16,244 nt of DNA, taken from positions 72,840 to 89,083 of the forward strand of contig DDAL01000022.1 of assembly GCA_002332615.1 (NCBI GenBank). The letters are read 5' to 3'. Every line of letters begins with the position of its first letter. The stretch's first letter is position 1. Below are positions 8,749 through 15,004 of this stretch, in pieces. This stretch comes from Sphingobacteriaceae bacterium UBA2059 (GTDB lineage: Bacteria; Bacteroidota; Bacteroidia; Sphingobacteriales; Sphingobacteriaceae). The notes under the pieces are model-generated. The model did not search any database. It saw only the letters and a program-made list of their open reading frames with translations, and was not told where the DNA came from. The position numbers and the translations under genes are program-made.

Positions 8749-11142
8749 ATGAGAACATTAATTTTATTATTTATGATTTCGATTCCTTTACCTGGAGTTG
8801 CTCAGAGCATTATAATATCCGGTCGGGTTGCAGACCAAAGAGATAGTTCTATAGCGTTTGCTACTGTGTGCGTTTCAAAAAAAGGTAGTCAAGACATTTC
8901 AGACAAGAGGATTTCCGATGTGAACGGGTGTTTCCATTTAACGATTCCGAAACCTGAAGATTACTTGATAACAATTTCACATACATCTTTTAAGGATTTT
9001 TTAAAAGTGTATAGAATAGATGCTACATTAAATTTAGGTACTATCAAATTGATTGGTAACAATACCATATTGGATATGGTAACTGTTAAGGCAAAGAAAA
9101 ATGTTATCACACGAAAGGTAGATAGGCTCGTTATGGATGTTAATAACAATGCTTTGGCTACAGGAAGATCAGCTCTTGAAGTTTTTGAACTCGCTCCTGG
9201 AGTTTTTGTCGACAAAGGTACAATTTCTATCAATGGAAATTCTGGTACAAAGATAATGGTTAACAACAAGTTACTGCAACTCAGTGGGAACGATTTAATA
9301 AGTTATTTATCTAGTCTCAGAAGTGATGATATTAAGTCATTCGAAATTATTTCCCGTCCGCCTGCAGAATATTCAGCTGAGGGGACCGGCGGATTAATCA
9401 ATATCATTTTAAAAAAGAACAGCACTTTAGGATTAACCGGAAGCCTTGGGGTTAACTATTTAAAAGGTCGATATTCGAGTGCAAATGAAAATGCTTCGTT
9501 TAATTTTAGAGAGAAAAAACTATCTCTTTTCCTAAACTATGCTTATAGCAAAGATAAGGACTTTCAAGACACAGAGTTTAATAGGTTTATTCCTTCAACA
9601 AACGTTAATTATTGGGCGAGTACTAATAGAGTTAATAACTTCAATCGCCATAGAGTCACCACAGGATTTATATATGATCTAACTGAAAGGCAAAATATCT
9701 CATTCAATTATACAGGGTCGTTCAATACAGGAAATGCTTCTTACAACTCCCTTTCAGACATTATTGCCCCGATAAAAACCGACAACAACAAAGTTGTCGG
9801 TTTTTATCCAAGAGATATGAAAACTCTTTATAACAATTTTGGCGTAAATTACAATCTGGAATTAGATAGCATAGGATCAAACATTCTCATTGTTTCTGAT
9901 TATACAAATAATGATTCAAGGACTAATAGTTCTGGACAAAGTACCTTTTATAATGAAAATTATGTCGTTATTGGAGACACAACATTTCGAAACTATACGC
10001 CGAGCCTCGCTCACGTTTTTACTTTTGAAGGAAAATACTTAAAGGCATTTACAAAAGCAACCAATTTGAATATTGGTCTAAGGTATACAGGAACAAATAT
10101 TGACAATTCTGCTCTTTTCGAGAGCTATGAAGATTCAAACTGGCTTTCTGACCCAAATAAAAACTATGTCTATGATTTCAGAGAAAATATATCAGCCCTT
10201 TTTGCAAGTTTTAACAGCACTATTTCCAATCTTGATTATCAATTAGGGCTTCGTGGAGAGTATACATCTACTATCGGAAACCTGTTGACTTCGAACATCA
10301 CAAATAAGAGGAGTTACTTCAATTTGTTTCCGACACTTCTTATAAAATACACCTTAAACAGCCGAAAAGATAGTTATTTAACTTTCTATTACGGTAGGCG
10401 AATCCAACGTCCCTCATATACAAGCCTGAATCCCTATGAGTTTTACGCTGATAACTATCTTATTGGAAGAGGAAACCCCTATCTAAATCCTTCTTTCAGT
10501 AATTCCTATGAAGCTTCTTATGTATTAAAAAATAAGTATTCTCTTACATTTTTCGGTGATAAACAGAGTGGATCGATATCTCAGCTTCTCAAACAATCAG
10601 AAGAAAACAGTCTGGTTACTATAAGTACATGGGAAAACTATGGATCACGCTTTAATAGGGGAATAACAGTATATGCGCCATTTAGCGTTGCCGACTGGTG
10701 GAAGATAAATAGTAATTTAATTTTGAGACGCGAAACGCAGGAACTGCAACAAATAGCCTTTAAAAAAAACTTTTTGTCAGTGCAGATAGGCCAACTGTTC
10801 AATTTGCCTGGGCAGTTCGACCTTAATGTTAATTCTACTTACCATTCAGGTAGAATAGCAGGAAATATAATTATAGGTAAAACTCTATACTTTGACTTAG
10901 GATTGCAAAAGCAAATAGTCCATAACCAACTTACTGTCAAATTAACAATGAACGATGTATTTAATAGAAATCGGATGAAAGGTGTAATATACTATAATGA
11001 CTATTCAACAGGCAAGATAAATCAGATCCAACAAAGTCAGAGAGTAAACTTAGGCATAATATACAATTTTAAGTTGGGGCGCGCTTTTAAGATGAAAGCC
11101 ATAGAAAAGAGCAACAAAGATGAAGAGAAAAGACTGCAGTAA
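8749..11142 (+). CDS. Outer-membrane beta-barrel / TonB-dependent receptor-like protein with carboxypeptidase-like N-terminal domain
   Basis: This is a 797-residue protein when started at the ATG at 8749, which gives a signal peptide of about 18 residues (LILLFMISIPLPGVA, cleavage near A18/Q19). A TTG at 8704 in the same frame would place 15 odd residues ahead of the signal and is not preferred. Residues about 20-105 form a carboxypeptidase-regulatory-like beta-sandwich (IIISGRVADQRDSSIAFATV ... DVNGCFHLTI). Residues about 110-230 are the plug (ALEVFELAPGVFVD, ISINGNSGTKIMVNN, SRPPAEYSAEGTGGLINIIL). The rest is a beta-barrel ending in a charged KSNKDEEKRLQ tail, as is usual for this Bacteroidota family. 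The substrate is unknown, and no SusD partner or peptidase adjoins it. The gene is strikingly AT-rich (15 G/C of 60 at 9001-9060), which suggests horizontal acquisition. A perfect 16-bp inverted repeat lies within it at 9771-9808. Confidence 0.9.
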   Translation: MRTLILLFMISIPLPGVAQSIIISGRVADQRDSSIAFATVCVSKKGSQDISDKRISDVNGCFHLTIPKPEDYLITISHTSFKDFLKVYRIDATLNLGTIKLIGNNTILDMVTVKAKKNVITRKVDRLVMDVNNNALATGRSALEVFELAPGVFVDKGTISINGNSGTKIMVNNKLLQLSGNDLISYLSSLRSDDIKSFEIISRPPAEYSAEGTGGLINIILKKNSTLGLTGSLGVNYLKGRYSSANENASFNFREKKLSLFLNYAYSKDKDFQDTEFNRFIPSTNVNYWASTNRVNNFNRHRVTTGFIYDLTERQNISFNYTGSFNTGNASYNSLSDIIAPIKTDNNKVVGFYPRDMKTLYNNFGVNYNLELDSIGSNILIVSDYTNNDSRTNSSGQSTFYNENYVVIGDTTFRNYTPSLAHVFTFEGKYLKAFTKATNLNIGLRYTGTNIDNSALFESYEDSNWLSDPNKNYVYDFRENISALFASFNSTISNLDYQLGLRGEYTSTIGNLLTSNITNKRSYFNLFPTLLIKYTLNSRKDSYLTFYYGRRIQRPSYTSLNPYEFYADNYLIGRGNPYLNPSFSNSYEASYVLKNKYSLTFFGDKQSGSISQLLKQSEENSLVTISTWENYGSRFNRGITVYAPFSVADWWKINSNLILRRETQELQQIAFKKNFLSVQIGQLFNLPGQFDLNVNSTYHSGRIAGNIIIGKTLYFDLGLQKQIVHNQLTVKLTMNDVFNRNRMKGVIYYNDYSTGKINQIQQSQRVNLGIIYNFKLGRAFKMKAIEKSNKDEEKRLQ
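9771..9808. repeat. Perfect 16-bp inverted repeat inside the receptor coding sequence
   Basis: The arm GATAAAAACCGACAAC (9771-9786) is followed by a 6-base spacer (9787-9792) and its exact reverse complement (9793-9808). The frame is not broken, and the element encodes about residues 341-354 (IKTDNNKVVGFYP). In RNA it would form a long stem whose 3' arm ends in GGTTTTTATC, so it looks like an intrinsic terminator or attenuator in mid-gene. On the plus strand the T-run is part of the stem rather than following it. Confidence 0.9.
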
Positions 11143-11160
11143 TATTAAAACTCTATATTT

Positions 11161-11185
11161 AATGTTTCCGTTTAAAACATTTTTT
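11161..11185 (+). terminator. Candidate intrinsic terminator after the receptor gene
   Basis: AATGTTT at 11161-11167 pairs with AAACATT at 11175-11181 over a 7-base loop, with a further T-run at 11182-11185. It begins 19 bases after the receptor stop, in the right place to end that transcript. The stem is AT-rich and only 7 bp long, so it would be a modest terminator. Confidence 0.4.
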
Positions 11186-11209
11186 GATTTTAAATTATTG
11201 GCTGTTAGT

Positions 11210-11523
11210 TTATTTTGGTAATCGCGATAGCGCAATTACCAAAAGGACCACGGATTCAGCACATCTTGTGGCAGCCGACAGACGGAAAATATTGAACCGA
11301 CCAAAAGTGCGCTCATTTCCCACCGTTTAGCTACTGGAACAAAACCCTTCGGGTGGTGGTTTGGACTGATTTCGGTCGACACCTTCAAATATCCTGAAGC
11401 CAGTTCTGCAAACAACCCCCAGTATCCTGTATCTACAAGGATCTTTTTCAGCCTGTTCAGATGACCTGACGCTTTTGATAAAAGATGGCATCCCCATAAC
11501 AATGTCGGGAGAGCTGACGGCAT
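11210..11523 (-). pseudogene. IS5-type (DDE) transposase remnant, C-terminal part, frameshifted
   Basis: Only the C-terminal third of a transposase is readable. From 11523 the frame reads RLKKILVDTGYWG (Asp31 here, at 11431-11433, corresponds to the second catalytic Asp), then PKGFVPVAKRW (W at 11320-11322). In IS5-family enzymes this RW is followed two residues later by the catalytic Glu in ERTF. Here five bases, not six, separate the Trp codon from GAG at 11312-11314. The one-base-shifted frame then continues ERTFGRFNIFRLSAATRC to a stop at 11210-11212, so a one-base deletion has split the gene. The N-terminal part with the first Asp is missing, and the open frame runs upstream only into the end of the cbpM gene. 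I found no clear terminal inverted repeats. The remnant sits between AT-rich and GC-rich DNA. Confidence 0.8.
11213..11244. repeat. Hairpin with perfect 10-bp arms at the end of the transposase remnant
   Basis: TTTTGGTAAT (11213-11222) and ATTACCAAAA (11235-11244) are exact reverse complements. Between them CGC (11223-11225) and GCG (11230-11232) can extend the stem around a GATA loop, leaving CA bulged. The element overlaps the last codons of the transposase remnant, next to its stop at 11210-11212. Neither side has a proper T-tract, so a terminator is not the obvious reading. Confidence 0.75.
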
Positions 11524-11558
11524 TAATAAAGACTGCCCAAGCCAGCCCTCAACGGGCG

Positions 11559-11855
11559 TTAGAGCTCGTCGTAGAAGCGCAGCTTATTTTGCAGGGCAGT
11601 TATAGACTGCTGCATTTCCTGCATGTGGTCCAGCATATGGATGATGACTTCTATGCCCGGTATATTTACATCAAGCTCCCGGTGCAGCCGGGTCATTTTT
11701 TCGAGTGCCTGCAGGTGCTCGTGGGCAATGTAGGGCGTTTCGTTTATACGCGTAAAGCGCACCAGCCCGGCTTCTTCGAGCGAAGTAAGAAAAGTATATT
11801 CTATGCGATGATAGGTGCAAAAGTCATTTACTGCAATTAAGTCCTCGTTAGCCAT
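11559..11855 (-). CDS. cbpM: Chaperone modulator CbpM (inhibitor of CbpA)
   Basis: This 98-residue protein has the usual CbpM length and its MerR-like fold signature. An N-terminal helical unit (LIAVNDFCTYHRIEYTFLTS, about 6-25) is followed by LEEAGLVRF and then helices rich in charged and hydrophobic residues (HLQALEKMTRLHRELDVNI, then VIIHMLDHMQEMQQSITALQ, probably coiled-coil). In Escherichia coli CbpM binds the J-domain of CbpA and blocks its co-chaperone activity. The gene follows cbpA on the same strand after 9 bases, which strongly supports the call because the family is otherwise weakly conserved. The stop is at 11559-11561 and the IS remnant begins about 35 bases beyond, so the 3' boundary of the operon has been disturbed close to the gene end. 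Confidence 0.88.
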   Translation of the reverse strand: MANEDLIAVNDFCTYHRIEYTFLTSLEEAGLVRFTRINETPYIAHEHLQALEKMTRLHRELDVNIPGIEVIIHMLDHMQEMQQSITALQNKLRFYDEL

Positions 11856-11864
11856 AGTTATAAA

Positions 11865-12767
11865 TTAATGTCTTTCCTTAGCCAGTTGCGCAAAAAGTGC
11901 TTTTTCTTTTTCAGTAAGGTTCCTGGGTATCTGCAGGTTATAAGTAAGGTAGAGATCGCCAAACTGCCCTTCCTGTTTATAAACCGGAAAGCCTTTGCCC
12001 TTTAGCTTAACCCTGGTGCCGTTTTGAGTTTCGGGGGCCACTTTAATCTTAACTTTTCCGTTGAGCGTATCGGCCATAAGCTCTCCGCCCAGTAAGGCGG
12101 TGTAGAGATCGAGGTCGACGGTGGTATAGAGGTCATAGCCCTTGCGTTTAAAACGCGGATCGTCCTTAAGCACAAAGGTTATATACAGATCGCCCGCCGG
12201 GCCGCCGTTAACACCGGCAGCGCCGTGGCCCGGTATTTTAATTGTCTGCCCGTTTTCTACCCCCGTGGGAATGGTAATGCGGATGTTTTTGCCACCCACA
12301 TTCAGTGTGCGCTTATGAGTTTGGGCCGCTTCACTAAGTTCGAGATGAAGCTCGGCATTATAATCCTGCCCTCTGTAAGGGCTTTGCCTGCGGCTGCGGC
12401 CGCCCCCCATACCGCCAAACATAGACTGAAAGAAATCGGAAAAATCGTCCTCATCGCCAAAGCTTTCATACGTATAGCCCCCCTGGCCAGCCTGGCCGCC
12501 AAAGCCGCCCCGGCTTTGCTGCGCCTGCTGGTAGGCATCGGCATGCTGCCAGTGCTCGCCATACTGATCGTACTTTTTACGCTTCTCGGCATCGCTAAGT
12601 ACCTCGTTTGCTTCATTTATTTCCTGAAACCTCTTACTGGCTTCGGGATTATTTGGGTTTACATCGGGGTGGTACTTGCGTGCAAGCTTGCGATAGGCTT
12701 TCTTAATATCATTTTCGCTAGCATTTTTATCAATGCCAAGTACTTTGTAATAATCTATATAAGCCAT
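11865..12767 (-). CDS. cbpA: DnaJ-class co-chaperone CbpA
   Basis: The chosen ATG at 12767 gives 300 residues, typical of CbpA. The frame is open further upstream to 12920, but that extension reads as noise and overlaps the end of glgX, so it was rejected. The J-domain (about 4-70, DYYKVLGIDKNASENDIKKA) carries the HPD motif at 33-35, needed to stimulate DnaK ATPase. A Gly/Phe-rich linker follows (about 86-123, GGFGGQAGQGG, MFGGMGGG). The two C-terminal substrate-binding domains follow directly (about 133-280), without the zinc-finger repeats of true DnaJ, which fits CbpA. Conserved CTD phrases are ITIPTGVENGQTIKIPGHG and VKLKGKGFPVY. It is followed by cbpM after 9 bases and preceded by glgX by 73 bases, so it may be read with glgX or from its own promoter; I could not identify one. 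Confidence 0.95.
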   Translation of the reverse strand: MAYIDYYKVLGIDKNASENDIKKAYRKLARKYHPDVNPNNPEASKRFQEINEANEVLSDAEKRKKYDQYGEHWQHADAYQQAQQSRGGFGGQAGQGGYTYESFGDEDDFSDFFQSMFGGMGGGRSRRQSPYRGQDYNAELHLELSEAAQTHKRTLNVGGKNIRITIPTGVENGQTIKIPGHGAAGVNGGPAGDLYITFVLKDDPRFKRKGYDLYTTVDLDLYTALLGGELMADTLNGKVKIKVAPETQNGTRVKLKGKGFPVYKQEGQFGDLYLTYNLQIPRNLTEKEKALFAQLAKERH

Positions 12768-12840
12768 GTATACACAATTAAAACCTTCTATTAAACAGTG
12801 CAGGCAGCCAATGGTTTTTAGTCTGTGAACCCTGGCTGGC

Positions 12841-14970
12841 TTAGCTGAGCACCTTGAAAACAATGACCGACCGGCTTTTAGCGGCAACAGAGGCGCCGGC
12901 GCCGAGTATGCTCCCTGCATCTTCGCTTATAAAGCTTTCGGCGGTATCGATAACTTTAAGCCACCGCTGGCCAAACGTTTCGTCGGGCAGTACGAAGCTC
13001 AGCGCATCATCATGGGCGTTGAACAAAAGATAAAAGCTGTCGTCAGTAATGGGTTCGCCCTTTGGCCCCGTCATGCGTATGCCTTTTCCATTAATAAAGA
13101 TGGCGATGGAGCGCGCAAAGCTTTGTTGCCAGTCCTCCCTGTTCATTTCGCCGCCCTGAGGTCTGAACCAAACGATATCCTGCAGGCCATTGGCCTTGGC
13201 AGGCAGGCCCCTGAACCAGTTTTTACGGCAAAACACAGGGTGGCGGTGCCTGAAAGCAATTAGTTGGCGGCTAAAGTGCAGCAGGCCTGTATCGCGCCGG
13301 CCCCAGTCGATCCACGAAAGTTCATTATCCTGGCAGTAGGCATTGTTATTTCCATGCTGGGTACGCCCCATTTCGTCGCCCGCTACGAGCATGGGTATCC
13401 CTTGCGAGAGAAACAAGGTGGTAAGGAAATTGCGTTTCTGGCGGTTGCGCAGATCATTAATATGTGTATCGTCGGTAGGGCCCTCCACGCCGTAATTGCA
13501 GGAGCGGTTATGCGATTCGCCGTCGCGGTTGTCCTCTTTATTGGCGGTATTGTGTTTTTCGTTATAGCTCACCAGGTCGTGCAGGGTAAAACCATCGTGC
13601 GCGGTAATAAAGTTGATGCTGGCGGTAGGTTTTCTAAAATCATCCTGGTAAAGGTCGGGGCTGCCCGTAAGGCGGCGTGCAAAGTCTGGTAGCATGCCCC
13701 GCTCGCCCCGCCAGTAGTCGCGCATGCAGTCGCGGTACTTGCCGTTCCACTCGCACCAGTCAACCGGAAAATTACCTACCTGGTAGCCACCCTCGCCAAG
13801 GTCCCAGGGTTCGGCTATAAGCTTTACCTGAGAGATAACCGGATCCTGATGGATGATATCAAAAAACGAACCCAGCTTATCCACGTCATGCAGTTCGCGC
13901 GCCAGGGCCGAGGCCAGGTCGAAGCGAAAACCATCGACATGCATTTCTGTAGCCCAGTAGCGCAGGCTGTCCATAATGAGCTTCAGCACCCCCGGCATGC
14001 GCGCATTAAGCGTATTGCCGGTGCCGGTATAGTCCATATAGCAGCGCTTGTTATCTTCCTGCAGCCTGTAATAATAGGCATTATCAATGCCCCTGAAGGC
14101 CAGGGTAGGCCCCAGCTCATTGCCTTCGGCGGTATGATTATATACCACATCCAGAATAACCTCAATGCCTGCCTTGTGCAGGCTTTTAACCATTTGCTTA
14201 AACTCGTTTACCTGGCCGCCCATTACGCCGCTGCCCGAAAAGCGTACATCGGGTGCAAAAAAGCCAATTGTATTATAGCCCCAGTAATTGCTAAGGCCCT
14301 TGCAGGCCAGAAAGGCATCGAGCACGGATTGCTGCACCGGCATAAGCTCAATGGCTGTTATGCCCAGTGTTTGAAGGTAGTTTATAGTGGCTGGATGACC
14401 TATAGCTGCATACGTACCCCGTATTTCGGGCGGTATCTGCGGGTTTAAGTACGTAAAACCCTTTACGTGCGCCTCGTAAATAACTGTTTTATGATAACGG
14501 TTTTTCAAGGGCCGGTCGCCCTCCCAGTCAAAAGAAGGATCTATAACCACCGACTTTGGGATGTATAAGGCACTGTCGGTATCGTTAAAGCTTAAATCTT
14601 TATCGGCACTTTGCGGCTGGTAGCCATACAGGGCATCATTCCACACAAGACTGCCCGCAATAGCTTTTGCATAGGGGTCTATAAGCAACTTATGCGGATT
14701 GAAGCGGTGTCCGTTGTGAGGTTCGTAAGGGCCGTATACCCGGTAGCCGTACAGCTGCCCGGGTTTAAGGCCCGGTATGTAGGTATGCCACACATTCCTG
14801 GACGGATCTTTAAGCCGTATTTTTACTTGTTCGGAAGCATCCTCGGTGCTGTTAAAGAGGCACAGGTCAACACCCTGTGCATTTTCTGCATAGAGGGCAA
14901 AGTTAACTCCTTTACCGTCCCAGGTGGCTCCAAGCGGGTAGGCAGAGCCGGGGTATACATCAATATCCAT
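12841..14970 (-). CDS. glgX: Glycogen debranching enzyme GlgX (GH13 isoamylase type)
   Basis: This 709-residue enzyme has the full family length. GlgX cleaves alpha-1,6 branches of glycogen limit dextrins in the cytoplasm. An N-terminal CBM48-like domain (about 8-100, PLGATWDGKGVNFALYAENA, with YGYRVYGPYEPHNGHRFNP) precedes the GH13 barrel. The four conserved regions are all present: I, DVVYNHTAEG (about 274-283); II, DGFRFDLASAL with nucleophile Asp351; III, KLIAEPWDLGEGGYQVG with acid/base Glu387; IV, NFITAHDGFTL with His458 and Asp459. The segment KEDNRDGESHNRSCNYGVEG is characteristic of GlgX. The ATG at 14970 gives the standard MDIDVYPGSAYPLGATW start. There is no signal peptide. The gene lies 34 bases after the stop of a receptor gene on the same strand and 73 bases before cbpA. 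No other glycogen genes are in the window. Confidence 0.97.
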   Translation of the reverse strand: MDIDVYPGSAYPLGATWDGKGVNFALYAENAQGVDLCLFNSTEDASEQVKIRLKDPSRNVWHTYIPGLKPGQLYGYRVYGPYEPHNGHRFNPHKLLIDPYAKAIAGSLVWNDALYGYQPQSADKDLSFNDTDSALYIPKSVVIDPSFDWEGDRPLKNRYHKTVIYEAHVKGFTYLNPQIPPEIRGTYAAIGHPATINYLQTLGITAIELMPVQQSVLDAFLACKGLSNYWGYNTIGFFAPDVRFSGSGVMGGQVNEFKQMVKSLHKAGIEVILDVVYNHTAEGNELGPTLAFRGIDNAYYYRLQEDNKRCYMDYTGTGNTLNARMPGVLKLIMDSLRYWATEMHVDGFRFDLASALARELHDVDKLGSFFDIIHQDPVISQVKLIAEPWDLGEGGYQVGNFPVDWCEWNGKYRDCMRDYWRGERGMLPDFARRLTGSPDLYQDDFRKPTASINFITAHDGFTLHDLVSYNEKHNTANKEDNRDGESHNRSCNYGVEGPTDDTHINDLRNRQKRNFLTTLFLSQGIPMLVAGDEMGRTQHGNNNAYCQDNELSWIDWGRRDTGLLHFSRQLIAFRHRHPVFCRKNWFRGLPAKANGLQDIVWFRPQGGEMNREDWQQSFARSIAIFINGKGIRMTGPKGEPITDDSFYLLFNAHDDALSFVLPDETFGQRWLKVIDTAESFISEDAGSILGAGASVAAKSRSVIVFKVLS

Positions 14971-15004
14971 GGTTCAAAAATACTAAACGCTGTTTATTTG
15001 AAAA

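Noticed and set aside
11050..11235. 61-codon minus-strand open frame with a hydrophobic stretch
   Set aside because: It overlaps the receptor 3' end, the candidate terminator and the transposase remnant, and shows no family resemblance.
11540..11561. GCCC/GGGC pairing just past the cbpM stop as a terminator
   Set aside because: The stem is only 4 bp and no T-tract follows on the minus strand.
12225..12794. 189-codon plus-strand open frame opposite cbpA
   Set aside because: It is an antisense shadow of a well-supported gene in GC-rich DNA. Its hydrophobic, Ala-rich translation is typical of such shadows.
12768..12920. N-terminal extension of CbpA up to position 12920
   Set aside because: The added residues do not resemble any J-protein leader and overlap the end of glgX. 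The ATG at 12767 begins exactly at the standard J-domain start.
14975..14982. TATTTTTG on the minus strand, matching the Bacteroidota -7 promoter consensus TAnnTTTG, just before glgX
   Set aside because: It ends only four bases before the glgX ATG, so transcription would start inside the gene, and no TTTG-type -33 element lies at the right distance (the nearest is about 30 bases upstream).
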